The notes: generated by a model not told the origin, from the sequence alone. DNA of 64,000 bases from Beta vulgaris subsp. vulgaris (GCF_026745355.1 NC_079209.1:41599035-41663034), one strand, 5' to 3'. Shown: positions 22,854 through 35,527, numbered from the stretch's first letter. Program-made: numbers and translations.

Positions 22854-24283
22854 TGATGGGTTTTTAAATTAATAGTACCATAAGTGCACGATGTTTGTTG
22901 TTAGTAGATACTTAGGGAATACGGGTCGATCTACATGGAGAGGAATTCTAAAGATTAATGCTCAATTACTTAACTATTCAGATAGAAATTTTTTTGAATG
23001 ATTAATAACTTAAATAAAGTAAATTAGATCGCAAGAGATGGGAATTCATTAAATAATTAAAGGTCTAGGGTATTCGATCGGTCCACCATGCTAATACCAA
23101 TCGGGAGGGTTCAGAAAACTATTAGTACTTAGATATAGGGTCGAGCAATTAGAGTAGGCATTAATACTATGGTCGGGTCTTAACACTCTCAAGGTAACAT
23201 ATACAGTATGGTCACATCACATAATCAGACTCACTAGTGTGTTCTAGGCCTCTAAAAGATCTTGGTCAATGCAAAGAATTATTAGCCAAAAACAATTCAT
23301 GAAATTGTACACTAACAAAAATCGTAGATTAAAATGAATCACACTATAATTGCTCTAACCACAACCTAGATATTAAAGAAATCAAGAATAATAAATCATG
23401 GTATAAACATGGCTTCCCTCACTAAGCCCTAGAGATAAATCTACTCCCTCATGTCAAAGGAAGCACAAACAATAATTGTTGAAATATTCATACTTTCAAT
23501 CAATTAAAAACAATAAGGGACAAATACTTGAAAGTAAATAAGAACTATGAAAGAGACAAATCACCAATTGAAGGGAAAAAGGAAAAACTTGAATTGAACT
23601 TGAATAATCTCCAATTTGCAATAATTATGGCTAGAGAGAGAAAACTAGTGTTTAGGAAAAACTAATGGGTGTAAAATCAAAATCAGGAAAAAAAGGTCCT
23701 TGCCAAATATTTCACAATGCAATTTATACTAACTACTAAAAAATAAAAATAAAAGTTCGGATTTTAGCTTCCTGGTCAACAGCCCAATCCCATCGGGAGG
23801 GTTCCACTGATGGTTTTCTTCATCGACTTTAGGAGAGCAGGGTCCCCGATCAGACCGGGTGAACACGCCTATCAGGCGCCATCAACGAATTCCGAACGGG
23901 CGAGTTACGCCTGACATGCCCGAGAGTAATGGCATTTGGAGAAAAGTGACCGCCCGACCAGATCGAGCGGCCCTTCAAATGGAGCTCCCTCGGCATTTGA
24001 CACCAAGTCTTGAAATCGATCTCTTCACACTCAAAGGCTTTGGAAAGAAGCTTCGGGCCACGGGAACTCAAACAGATATCTCCTAACTCTCTCCCATTCA
24101 TTGTGGCATCAAGAATAACGAAAAATATGGAAATGATTCCCTAAAACTTGAAAACTACTATCATAAAACACAAAACCACAATTAGATGAAAAAAGTTAGT
24201 ATAAAATGCCTCCTAAAACCATTATTAGCACGCATGTAAACAAAGAAGCGGGGCAGAAAAGTATATATAAGACTACAACATCA
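22854..24283 (-). repeat. Athila 5' LTR (right copy)
   Basis: Direct repeat of 10553-12018, same ends TG...CA. It carries shorter versions of the GATCGGGCG-type words (23775-23965), so part of the palindromic block was lost in one copy. Confidence 0.9.
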
Positions 24284-24538
24284 ATCTTGCGGGTAAAATT
24301 CGGGGAAAAATTTCATCATCAAGGGCGGACTAAATTAGGATTAAGGCTTTGGTATCCTTCTTGAGATTGTCCCCTAGTTGTTGATCAGGAACAGTCGCGG
24401 TCGGCTTTGTGTAGTCGTGCACAACCAAATTCCATAGCTCTTGGGACTTGAACATGGTCTTCATTTTGAGACTCCATGGATGATATTTTTCCCATTCGAA
24501 AATGGGTATAAGGAGTTAAGAAGAGGTGTGTGTACCAT
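24284..24538 (-). pseudogene. Copia Gag N-terminal part, upstream half
   Basis: The minus strand gives PWSLKMKTMFKSQELWNLV, then DQQLGDNLKKDTKALILI and SALDDEIFPRILPA, the DUF4219/UBN2 opening of plant Copia Gag. The next residues of the same protein (SAKEAWDIL) are at 10552 downwards, on the far side of the Athila. The reading is broken by a shift near 24490 and a stop after ALILI. Confidence 0.85.
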
Positions 24539-25282
24539 TGTTATGCATTTTTTCGGTTCTCATTATGGTGGGTAAAGTGTGTTTAACAGTGCTCTATGTG
24601 AGAAGGAAATTGGATGTCTAGGATTCTGGCTAATTTTGCTCTCACGAGGAAGAAAGGGGAAAGTGGTTTTGTTGTACTTGTCACGTGGTTTGGTCTCACG
24701 TGGTCTTTGTTTTTTTATCTCCCTTACTGGGCTTTCTTATGCTGGACAATGGAAAAGGTGGGACACAAAACAATGTTGTGTATTATTTTTGTTTCTCACA
24801 ATGTACCTTAAACTGGCAAGTTATACTACATGATATGCCAAAAACAAGAGACAATAATATTTCTTGGGAAAGTTTTTTGTTCACTCACACCATAAAACTG
24901 CAGTACAACCATGACATTTATAGGACTATAAAAAACAACTGACTCAACTAGGAATTTTGAATGTCGTCCACTTATGACTCCTAATTAAACATATTAAAAT
25001 TTGTGACTGATAAGAAATCAACCATCATAGTCAATAGCCAAGAATCAATTCACAACAAACAATGAATGTCGATGTCGAAGTAAGTGATGATGCTGTCACA
25101 CTTTCCTCCACTGGCCTGGTACACAACTTGGAAACACTTACCCCTTTATTTCTCAACAAAATCAAGAATTTGTATGCTTACTACAATTCAGGTTTCAACC
25201 ACGTATTGAGCTACTCCGTCCATGTTGCGTAGGGAAGGAAAATACTTGAAGTTTATTTCATTCCTGAAGTTAGGTATCCGTT
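24539..25282. other. Mostly featureless; one small plus-strand frame
   Basis: Overlapping plus-strand frames at 24579-24942 show no family resemblance. A 57-residue frame at 25062-25235 (MNVDVEVSDDAVTLSSTGL..., ending HVLSYSVHVA) has plausible codon use but no match I know. It may be a fragment of a host gene. Confidence 0.25.
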
Positions 25283-25931
25283 GGGGGGGGGGGGTTCATG
25301 AGTGTTTAACCGTACCGACACAACATTTCAGCTCGATAACCAGAAGTTTCGGTTCGCTCTTTTTGCGAATTGTAGCTGTAACCTTTTAGACCGGTTACCG
25401 CCTACATGATTAATCTTTTTCTCGATATGATTTTTCGATTAACCATTAACCGTTATTTAAGTTATACTATTATATTTTAATTAATGTACATATATATTTT
25501 AAATTTTTTGTGTATACATTATGATATTATATTCTAATATAAAATTATTGTAAAGTAGATAATAAATCTATTGGAAAACATAACTAACACTAAGAATTCA
25601 CTCCATTTCCTAATTATAGTGTTTATATTAGTACTAGAGTTTCAAAATAATCACATACTTCCTCTAATTGTTGTCGCTTAGTAACAAATATTAGAATCAA
25701 TATTATTGTTTGAAAATGTTTCACAGTAATTAAATAGAGGAAAAAAATATTTCAGTATTTCGTTAACCGTTCACTCAAAAATCATAACTGTAACCGTATC
25801 TTTTAACTGTTAATTTTATCGGTTCGTTAACCTGATTGTTAAAATATCTTCTACCAATACGATTACCGCCCATTTTTGACCGATTTTTCGATATTTCGGT
25901 ACGATTTTTCGATATTTTATGAATACCCCTA
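25283..25931. mobile_element. Candidate hAT-type MITE
   Basis: The left end GGGGTTCATGAG and the right end, read inward as TAGGGGTATTCATAAA, are similar, and the interior is full of paired GGTTAACCG/TTTTTCGATAT-type words, as in short hAT derivatives. The left end lies in a run of 12 Gs that may have expanded. No target duplication is found. Confidence 0.4.
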
Positions 25932-26244
25932 ATAAAATGACATGATCACTCAATTCTACTACTATACTATATAGTCAGGTACGAGTCAAGAGATCTCGTT
26001 TTAGTTATGTAGTTTCAGCTTTTATCCTGTATACTATGTTTATTCCACGAATGTCAAAAAAAAAACTATAACCTCCACATTACATTTTGCAAAGGGTTTG
26101 ATCAGGATCATCTTAGTGATTCATGGGGTCCTGTTCTAAAATCTAAATTGGGCCCTATACATATATGAGAAATATCTTTTTAAACACCAAAAATTTCAAA
26201 TTTTTATTCAAACCAATACAAATTAAACTTTATAACAACCTTCT

Positions 26245-28520
26245 ATCTAAAAAGTGCGATTCTCGTAGCATTCTTTGAAGCAAAATTATCAATTAAATCT
26301 TCATATTCTACTTTCTCCAAAAGATCATTCTCAATTGTTATCAATGCCAATCCATTAAGTCTCTCTTATAACATTGTTGAACGAAGACATGACTTCAATA
26401 ACTTCAACTTTGATAAACTTTTTTTTGCAGATGCAACAGTTACCTGAACAGTCAACAAAATTGTATAAGCAACACTTGCATTAGGACAACAATACAAATC
26501 TTTCATTAAGTTCAAAATGTCAAGAGGTCCCTCTATGTCGTCGGACAAAATTTCTCTAACCAACTTCAACTTCACAAATAATTCATTCCCATCAATATCA
26601 GATTGATCATTAGATTTCAGTGCATTTTCAAGTTTAATACATGAAGACTTTAAACTCAAATCATCTAATGACTTCAAATTATGAGAAGTGAATAAGAAAC
26701 CAAATATACTTTCATATTCCTCAAATTACTCAAACCTCTTATTAAGAGAGTTGATTCCTTGATCAACAATGTAATGAAAGTAAATAGCTCTAAAGGATTC
26801 TTGTGCAGATAATGGAGCATATGATGATGTGCTTGGATTCTCATCAAAATGTTTTTTTCTTCGAATTTCACGCTTTTGAGGAAAGATAGGAACAATATCC
26901 ATTTCCACTCTAAGTTTTTTAGCACTATCCATGGCATCTTCAAAACCATTCTCTCTATACTTCTCAAAAAAACAAATTAAACCCCTTATTTTTCTCATAG
27001 CCACATCAATTTGCATATCCTTTGATTGTAAAGGCTTGCTCACCGAATTAATTGCACATAATATGTCGTACCAAATTATTATTGCAATTAAAAACTCAAA
27101 ACACCAAGCTCATTATTTGCTAAATATTAGCTTCACTTTTTATTTTGGAATAATTATCACAATCACCTACTTCAAGTAAAGCTTCTCGTAAGTATAACAT
27201 TCGGAATCTAATAACCTCAACACTTTCTAACTGACTTTCCCAACGAGTAGAGGATAAAGATTTAGGAGTTCCTTTTTTCACATTGTCTTTCAAAATTTGC
27301 CCTCTCTTAATACAAGCTGCAAAAATTGTATATATGCGTTAAATGACTCCAAAAAAAAACTCTAGCTTTACTACATGAGTTGGCCATGTCACATAATGTC
27401 AATTTTAGGCTATGAACTCCTTGGTGTTTGCCTTTCATATTTGATACATTATCATAACCTTCGCCTCTCACATCGATTACATTAAGATCAAGATTTTTCA
27501 ACTCATTTTTTAACTCATTTGTTCTTGATGGCTAACATCAAGAGTACAATCAAGTATCACTGAAAAGTATTTTGCTTGTTTAACTTGCTTAATAATTTCA
27601 ATTCTAATTACGGAATCGAGTAAATGGATCAACTCATTTTGGATGGTATGACCAAGATAATGATGTTGAGTCTCATTATTAGTAATACGCTTGACATGTT
27701 CTTGGACAATTGGGTCAAACTTTGCCAACATCTCAATTAACCCCAAAAAATTCCCATTACCTGTTTGCTAGAGTTTCCCATTAGAACTACGGAATGCTAA
27801 ATTATGTTTAGCCAAACATTTGACAACTGAAATGATTCTTTGCAGCACTTTTTTCCAATGATCCTTTTCTTTTTCAATTAATCTTTGAGTTTTTGAGTTG
27901 TCTTATCAATAGTTTGATTTTTTTGAAATCTTAGACGCGACTCATACCAAGTGGTCATATTTTTAACATGATTCATGATTGTCTCATATTCTTTAAGTCT
28001 TATGCCAATATGACCGCAATCAGAAAAGCCTTCATTTGTCAATTGGCTCATACCAATTCCTTTTTAAAATAATTTGCAGCAAAACAAAAGCAAAAAAACC
28101 ATATCAAGCTCTTTTGAATAAACAAGTCAATCTCTATCACATTTCTCACCATTTGATAAAACTCTAGTATATAAATTAGTGGTAAATTGCCTAGAGAATT
28201 TATCTTTAGGACCTTTCACAATAAAATAATCTCATTTAGGTCCCTTTTGCACTAATAGATCAATCATTTTAGAATTGAGACCATCTCAAACTATTGGATC
28301 ATATATATCAGACATATAACTAGGCTCACATGTATCAACATTGTCATTATGCATATTATCAATATATATTTTCACCATGGACATTATCATTCTCAATTGG
28401 CTCATAATCATCAACATTAGGAGTATCATTAGGCACATTACCAAAAGTAGGATTATCAACACTAGAATTACCATTAGGCACATCATTGACATCATCATTC
28501 ACAATAGGCACATCTTGGAC
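26245..28520 (-). pseudogene. hAT transposase, zinc finger MYM-type 1-like (main part)
   Basis: Minus-strand frames, in order, resemble plant ZMYM1-like hAT proteins. They include the TTF-finger region (YESRLRFQKNQTIDK, LKLKD, about 27950-27870), [20 protein letters not shown] (27745), [20 protein letters not shown] (DUF4371 region), DVRGEGYDNVSNMKGKHQGV (27460), CDMANSCSKARVFF, PIFPQKREIRRKKHFDENPS (26880), and the C-terminal dimerisation domain LLTVQVTVASAKKSLSKLKL followed by FASKNATR at 26250. About five frameshifts and several stops break it. The family cuts and pastes hAT DNA in the nucleus. The N-terminus is displaced to 39900-40147 by a CACTA insertion in the acidic linker (DVEH|VQDVPIV). 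Confidence 0.9.
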
Positions 28521-28831
28521 ATGCACTACAAGAAAATGCCCAGTCCACGACATCTATGTAGCGACGACCAACAAAACAGTCGTTAAACATGTAATCAGTG
28601 ACTGTTAATAGCTGATGTTGCTACCGACGGTTTTTTTAGCTATCAGTGTTGGCTTAAACGGTCGCTATTATCAACGACCGTTTTAAACCGTCGGTGATGT
28701 GCATTTTTTAATTTCAGAAATTGTAGTGGTTGGGCGTCAGCTTTAAACCGTCGGTGAATTTAATGAAGCCGTCGCTGATGTTTGACGACTTAAAACCAAC
28801 TCCTCCCACTGAAATAGTCGTTTCCTCCCTT

Positions 28832-29096
28832 CTCTCAAACAACCTCCTAGCCCTCAAAAAAAACTCCCACGCAGGCAAAAAAAAATTGCCGCTGAGATTG
28901 CCTTGAAGGCCATTCAGGCGACCGGCGACTAAATACCGGCGACAGAAACATCTTGCTCCCTTCTCTCAAACAACCTCACAGGCACTCAAAAAAAAAACTC
29001 CCACGCAGGCACGCACTCAAAAAAAACGCCGGTGAAACTGCCTTGAAGGCTATTCTGACGACCGGCGACTAGAGACCGGCGACATAAACATCTTGC
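28832..29096 (+). repeat. Tandem duplication in the CACTA leader, about 132 bp x 2
   Basis: Each unit runs from CTTCTCTCAAACAACCTC, through AAAACTCCCACGCAGGC and GACCGGCGACTA, to ACATCTTG. Small indels separate the two. It lies in the untranslated leader upstream of TNP2. Confidence 0.75.
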
Positions 29097-29342
29097 CGGC
29101 GGTAATTCCTACAGATCTATGTTTATTTTTTTTCATTACCCTAAAAATTGAGTTTTTGGGATTGAAGGGACCGCCGCTGCCGCCTAATTCACTCCGCCCT
29201 TCTGCCGCCCTACGCAACTCTCTCCTTCCGCCGCCGCCGCCACCGCGCAATTCTTTCCTTTCGCCGCCGCCGCCGCGTGCTCAAATTCTTTCTCCAGTCA
29301 GTAAGTAAGTAGCGTGCTCAAGTTACTTGTGTGCTCAATTAC

Positions 29343-29692
29343 TTGTTGTTGTTGTTGTTTGTTATTGTTGTTATCGTTTGTTATTGTTGTAATTTGTTGT
29401 TGTTGTAATTTGTTGTTTGTTGTTATTGTTGTCGTTTGTTGTTGTTGTTGTTGTTGTTTTTGTTGTTGTTGTTATTGTTTGTTTGTTGTTGTTTTTGTTG
29501 TTGTTTGTTGTTGTTGTTTGTTGTTGTTGTTGTTTATTATTGTTGTTTTTTGTTGTTATTGTTATTTGTTGTTGTCGTTTGTTGTTGTTGTTGTTTGTTG
29601 TTGTTATTGTTATTTGTTGTTGTTGTTGTTTTTTGTTGTTATTGTTATTTATTGTTATTGTTGTTGTTGTTGTTGTTTGTTGTTGTTGTAGT
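29343..29692 (+). repeat. (TTG)n-type imperfect microsatellite
   Basis: About 350 bases are almost purely TTG with scattered TTA and TTTG interruptions. Three reading frames stay open and give poly-Leu/Val/Cys strings. These are by-products, not proteins. It lies just upstream of the TNP2 start. Confidence 0.95.
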
Positions 29693-30033
29693 TATTTGAC
29701 TTGAAAAGAGGCATGCGTGATTATTGTTTTCTATGGTGCTACTTCAATTTTTTTATGCTTTTATTTGTATTATATGCTTTTTTACTTAACTTTGTCCAAT
29801 TTCTGTAATACTGAAGCACAATCTGATATGTCTGTAATCCTTCTTGGCAAGTATTTAGGTTAATATACAGTTTACATCAAAATTCAATCATTCAATTTAT
29901 TTTATTAATAATAGATTAATAGACTAGGTGCTTGAATAAAATACTAATACTATGAGTTTTTTGACTTATTTGTTTTCGTGGAAAAAGTTTGGATAATGTT
30001 ATACATTTAATTTAAGTGTTTAAATAAATATGT

Positions 30034-31430
30034 TTGCATCATCATGTTCCTAGAATTGTAGAGTTGGGAACCATGAAACGGAAGGAGCGTTGGTGGATGT
30101 ATGATAGATATGACAATGGGCATAACTTGAGGCCCGAGTTCTTGAGGGGGGTTGATGAATTCATTGAATTTTGCAAAGCAAATCCTGAAAGCCCAGGTTT
30201 GGATGAAGTTAGATGCCCGTGTCCGAAATGCAAGAACATACGTATGCATGACGTAGGTACGGTTAAAGTGCATGTGTATAGAAGGGATTTATACCTAATT
30301 ACTACGATTGGTATTCTCATGGTGAAGAGTTACCTCGATCCGCACATGAGCCATCTAATCCATACCATGAAATGATTTTCGATGCTCTTGGGAATAATCC
30401 AGAACCGTCCAATGTTGAAGAGCCTAGTGGAATGGACGAAGAGCCTAATCCTCAAGCAAAGGTGTTTCTTGACCTATTAAAGGCTTCTGACGAACCATTG
30501 TACGAAGGGGCTCCATGTCCGTGTTGGAAATGGCATCTAGAATAGTATCGCTGAAGTGTGAGTACAATTTGCCACATAGGTGTGTTGATGCGTTTGCTTC
30601 ATTAGTGAAAGAAGCAATACCTAACAACAACATGAGTAACACATTTTACGATACGAAGAAGATTTCGGAGGGATTAGAGCTTCCCCACGAGAGGATTCAT
30701 GCGTGCCCCAAAGGTTGTATGTTATTTTGGAGAACTGATGCACACTTGGACATATGTAGAGTGTGCGATAGCGACAAATACAAAAGGACTTCTAAGGGGT
30801 CTTTAGTTCCAATGAAAGTTCTGATTTATTTCCCAATCACACCGAGATTGCAAAGGTTGTATGCAACAAAAAATGTTGCTGAAGAAATGACATAGCATGC
30901 CAAAAATCCAAGAGCCGAAGACAAAATGGCTCACCCTAGCGACAGTGAAACTTGGAAGCATTTAGATAGATCCTTTGACGAATTTGCATCTGAGCCTAGG
31001 AATGTTCGGCTCGGTTTGTGTACCAATGGGTTTGGTCCACATGGAAAGTTTGGGGGTCAGTATTCATGTTGGCCGGTCATCTTAACCCCGTACAACTTGC
31101 CGACATCGATGTGCATGAAGAAACCCTTCATGTTCCTTTCGTTGCTCGTTCCTGGTCCTAAAAATCCGAAGGGAAACTTGGATGTGTACATGCAACCCTT
31201 AATCGAGGAATTGAAGCAATTATGGGATGTTGGAGCAACAACTTATGATATTTCTAGAAAACAAAATTTCAATATGCGTGTTGCCATTCTTTGGACAATA
31301 AGTGATATCTCTGCGTACGGTATGCTATCTGGCTGGGCTACAGCTTGGAAAAGGCATGTCCTTACTGTTTGGACAAATCTAAAGCTTTTTGGCTCGACCA
31401 TGGGGGTAAAGTTTCTTGGATGATTGTCAC
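30034..31430 (+). pseudogene. CACTA TNP2-type transposase, N-terminal and Transposase_21 region
   Basis: The Transpos_assoc domain opens it (ERWWMYDR, LRPEFLRGVDEFIEFC, then CPCPKCKN). Next is the linker with DEPLYEGAP.PCWK, then SLKCEYNLPHRCVDAF and the TNP2 core: HACPKGCMLFW, DICRVCDSDKY, FPITPRLQRLY, NVRLGLCTNGFGPHGKF, CWPVILTPYNLP and MKKPFMFLSLLVPGPKNPKG. The codon after AEEMT at about 30894 is TAG where the family usually has Trp, a one-base nonsense change. Shifts lie near 30280, 30510 and 31410. The enzyme would bind the CACTA ends and cut them. Confidence 0.9.
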
Positions 31431-32815
31431 CGTCAATTCCTACCCCTAGATCACCCTGTTCGTAACAACAAAGTAGCTTTTTGCAGAAATAAGGTTGAAA
31501 AAGGGTCTCCGCCACACATCATGTCTGGGGAAGAGTTATGGTCTTATGTTAAACACTTGCCAAAGGCTACAGATGCGCCAGAAGCACTTAATAGCTTTTT
31601 GCAGAATTAAGGTTGAAAAAGGGTCTCCGCCACACATCATGTCTGGGGAAGAGTTGTGGTCTTGTGTTAAAGACTTGCCAAAGGCTACAGATGGGCCAGA
31701 AGCACTTAATACTGTGAAAAATTTGAAAAAAGGGTGGTTCAAACAAAGCTGTCTTTGGGAGATCCCATACTAGAAAACTCTCCATCTTCGTAATAACCTT
31801 GACGTCATGCACATTGAGAAAAACTTTTTCGGCCAACTAATTCACACAATTATGGATGTGAAAAAACAGACATCAGACACTGTTGCATCTAGAAGAGACA
31901 TTGCTAAATTGTGTAAAAGGCCTCAACTTCATGCTACCAAGGATGCGAACGGAAAAGAAACTCCACCAAAAGCGCCTTTCGCACTGGACATAGCCCAAAG
32001 GAAAGTATTATCCAACTGGGTGAGAGATTTAAAATTTTCCGATGGTTATGCTTCCGACTTAACAAGATGCGTGGACATGTAGTCTGGTAAGCTGCACAGT
32101 ATGAAAAGTCATGACTGTCATGTCTTCATGGAAAGATTATTACCGATAGCATTAAAGGAGTTGCGCCCGGTTCATGTGTGGAAAGCTGTTACTGAGATCA
32201 GCCTCTTTTTTCGTGATTTGTGTTGCTCCACCATCACAGTAAGTGACATGGAAAGATTGAAAAAAGAACATAGTCGAGATCCCTTGTAAACCTGAAAAGA
32301 TTTTCCCACCATCATTCTTCAATTCCATGGAACACTTACCGGTTCACCTTCCACGCGAAGCTAGGCTATGTGGTCCCGTACAATACCGTTGGATGTATCC
32401 CTTTGAAAGTACCTTATCTTTCATTTTCATATATCCTTTTTTATTGTTCTTCGCAATTGTGTAACTCTTTTCATAACCACTTTAGTAGGTTCCTTAATCA
32501 TTTAAAACGCAAAATTGGTAACAAGGCTCGTGTGGAGGGTTCTATTTGTAATGTGTACTTGTGTGAAGAGATTGCAAACTTCTGTTCCAACTATTTTCAG
32601 CAAGGAGTGGATACTAAGACACGAGATTTAGGCCGTAATGTCACCGATGAAGTTGATAGGATGCTTGACGAAAATGTCCCAGAACTATTTAGAGTTGATT
32701 GTGTTCGGCCGTCAAATGCAGGTGGAACACGATTTTTAACTGAAGCAGAACTTCAACGTGCACACCTATATGTGTTAGCAAATACAGGCATCTTGCAAGA
32801 ATTTGAAAAGTAAAA
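31431..32815 (+). pseudogene. CACTA TNP2, central and DUF4218 region
   Basis: The frames continue DDCHRQFLPLDHPVRNNKVA, then a 118-bp duplication, HIEKNFFGQLIHTIMDV, KAPFALDIAQRKVLSNWV and CVDM. The DUF4218 wording follows: LHSMKSHDCHVFMERLLPIA, LKELRPVHVWKAVTEISLFF, FFNSMEHLPVHLPREARLCG and RFLNHLKRKIGNKARVEGSI. A frame break at about 32290 and an insertion or misread intron at about 32410-32480 interrupt it. Confidence 0.85.
31474..31709 (+). repeat. 118-bp tandem duplication inside TNP2
   Basis: TAGCTTTTTGCAGAA starts each unit (31474 and 31592) and GAAGCACTTAAT ends each. One base missing in the second unit (AATTAAGG against AAATAAGG) creates a frame change. This alone would inactivate the transposase. 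Confidence 0.9.
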
Positions 32816-33059
32816 CACTTGTTATCAATCATAATATTTACAAATTTAAATTTTATTTTAATTTAGACATTGACAATTGTTATGATTGTAAGGGATTTCG
32901 AGGACAACATTCTTCAAATTCGACCTACTCTACGTGCAGAAGATGTGTGGGTGCAACATGAAGCAGAATACCTTGATTGGTTTAGGTCGAAAGTGAGTTT
33001 GTTTGACTATTAAATCTCGCTTGATACAAAGCTAGTATCTAACATATGAATTATTTTAA

Positions 33060-33800
33060 TAGGTTATTCAAGACAAGCCAAATGATGATGTACTGTTTTC
33101 TTTAGCAATGGGTCCTTCGACATTAGTTCGCACTTGGAATGGATACTATGTTAATGGATACAATTTCCAAACACAAGGATCAAGCAAACACAAGTACACC
33201 ATGAATTATGGAGTGTGTGTGTCTAATGACGGAGGAAGTGATTTCTTTGGGATTCTAGATGATGTTATAGAATTGAAGTTTATTGGTGCCCTTAGGCAAT
33301 ATAGCACTATTCTATTCAAGTGCAATTGGATGGACAATGTCAGGGGAATGAACATCGATCAATACAAGCTAGTTGAAGTCAACCATACCAAGAAATACCC
33401 CAAGTTTGATCCATTTGTGCTATCATACCAGGTTAGTCAAGTATACTTCGCACCGTACCCAAGCTTGAAAAGAGATCGTGCTCAATGGTGGGTTGTGTTT
33501 AGAACAAAGGCAAGGTCTGTGATTGATGCTCCTGTTGACTTCGACTTCCTTTAGGAGACAAGTGTTAGGACTCCAACTCTTTCTGATCCAAGTGATATTC
33601 CCGATTATGAAGAGGGTAATGATGTCGAGTGTGTTCAAGCAGATGATGAAGATATTTTGTTCGAAGTCCCCTCAGGTGATGATGAAGAAGAGTCTAGTTT
33701 CGAGTCTGGAGATAGCGAGGATGATGACAATGAAGATGATGGTTTTTGGGATGACGATAGTGATGATGAACTAAGCAAGGATGGGAATTCACTTTGATTT
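33060..33800 (+). pseudogene. CACTA TNP2, DUF4216 and acidic tail
   Basis: The frame at 33108-33554 has MGPSTLVRTWNGYYVNGYNF, YGVCVSNDGG, IIELKFI-type wording, FKCNWMD and the ending YPSLKRDRAQWWVVF. This is the DUF4216 domain that closes plant CACTA TNP2 proteins. After one stop (33552) the reading continues as a Asp/Glu-rich tail to about 33795. The upstream exon at 32870-33000 (TIVMIVRDFEDNILQI) is joined by plant-like GT..AG borders near 33000 and 33063. Confidence 0.85.
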
Positions 33801-34165
33801 GTTTTAGTATATCATAACTTGTATTAAGAACACCATTTATATTATAATTCGTGACTGTTGTAATGATATGTTGAAGATTACTTGTTATTTTGTAATGATG
33901 CTAGATTTTTCTTCACTTTGATGGCAGACGATATTTTGTTATGATGGTAGACTTACAATAGTGATGATGAACTAAGCGAGGATGGGAATTCACTTTTATT
34001 TGTTTTAGTATATCATAACTTGTATTAAGAACACCATTTATATTATAATTCGTGACTGTTGTAATGATATGTTGAAGATTACTTGTTATTTTGTTATGTT
34101 GAAGATTACTTGTTATTTTGTAATGATGCTAGATTTTTCTTCACTTTGATGGCATATTTGTTATG
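33758..34165 (+). repeat. About 200-bp tandem duplication at the TNP2 3' end
   Basis: GTGATGATGAACTAAGC starts each unit (33758 and 33960), and TTCACTTTGATGGCA closes each. The second unit has an extra 20-bp repeat (ATGTTGAAGATTACTTGTTA). It copies the end of the acidic tail and the 3' untranslated part. Confidence 0.85.
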
Positions 34166-35527
34166 ATGTAGACTAACGATTAATTATCCACCATGATTTA
34201 TAAATTTGTTGTTTTATATAGGTAATCATGTCTAATCCTAAGGGGCGGAGGTCGAGATGGCTTAGGTGGAAGCCAAGGTCGTGGGCAATTGATTCGCAGG
34301 GAGCTTTTTGTGTCACCAGGAGCTCCAGAAAGCTCGAACCTTGGCTCTGAGACGCAACGAGATAATTCACAGGCACGTGACATTGGTGACCACGTACCGG
34401 AGACGCCGAGCAGCCAGAGGGAGGAAGCTGAAGGGTCAAACCGTGCATCAAAAAGGGTTTTAAGCCCTACTGGATTGTGGTAAATTTCTAAGTTAATATA
34501 TGATTCATAATATTTATATTAAATGATATTGACAATTTAAGTGTTTGTTTTTCAATTTAGGTTTGATGATAACAAAGTTAGTGGGTCCATCACTCACATT
34601 TTCCAGGGTCGTTTTCGAAAACCTTGGTTTAACTACGTGAGGTGGACGATGCAACAAAGACGCATTGGTGGAACTCATTCAGGTATGTATGAATCAAATT
34701 ATGAAGAATTAAATTTATTATATTAGTTTATTAACAACTTTTTTAATGTTTGTTAAAGGGTCTTTACGAATGGGTCCTGAGTTAGATGGCCAAGTGAGAA
34801 AAGCATACCAGATGAAAGCTGAAATGTTTGAGAGACTTGCGGTATGGGTGCTCAAAAAGCTAAAGAAAGGCCAAAATGGTTGGGGAAAACCATTTATGAA
34901 CAATGAGAAAAAAAAGTCAGGAGCCCGCTTCCTCGAAAATCTGAGAAGGCAAAGAAGAACCGAAGAGGTGGCTCCCTTCTAATCCAGTTGAGCCCTCGCA
35001 CTTTCAGGGTTCCATCTCCGCAGCACAGCATGCTAAAAAGATGGTAAGAATGCTTCATATGTATTACTTAGTTTGAATTTCATGATTTTTTCTGTATATG
35101 TAAAAAATAAAGTTTTGTTCAACAATGTGTACAGGCAAAGAGTAGAGGAGGAGTACTCCCTACCGCCCCCGAGTTGTTCTTGAAGACTCATTTCAAAACT
35201 GTTGCTGGAAAAGGAGAAATTGCAGCAAACAAGAAAGCAAAACAAATTTCGGTACATACCTTTAAACATATATTTAAGGCATTATAGGCTTTTTTTTTTT
35301 GCAAAATGAATGAATTTAAATACTTTTAAGTTAATTTGAATCATAAACACCTCAAATATGATACATATACTTAGTTTAATGTGTTAGATTGTAGTTTTGA
35401 TTGAAACTACAACTTATAGGCATGTTAGAACCAAATATAGGTCATTTAGCTCAATTTAGGCCATATTGCTTGAAAATGCATGAATTTGAGTAGTTTTAAG
35501 TTATTTTGAATAATAAACACCTCAAAT

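Larger units (their letters stand above)
10553..24283 (-). mobile_element. Athila-type Ty3/Gypsy LTR retrotransposon, 13.7 kb, decayed
   Basis: Two direct LTRs (10553-12018 and 22854-24283) start TGATGGG and end ACATCA as read on the plus strand. ATCTT flanks the element exactly (10548-10552 and 24284-24288). The gene order on the minus strand is primer site, gag, protease, reverse transcriptase, RNase H, integrase, then a further frame before the 3' LTR. The tRNA-Asp primer site, the Gag and pol wording and the extra 3' gene fit the Athila lineage. Every coding region has stops or shifts, the RT lacks a catalytic Asp, RNase H is partly duplicated, and integrase is split by a solo LTR (16212-17579). 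Without that LTR the element is about 12.4 kb, normal for Athila. Confidence 0.92.

Noticed and set aside
29314..29704. Three overlapping Leu/Val/Cys frames
   Set aside because: Translation of the TTG tract in all three frames; not proteins.
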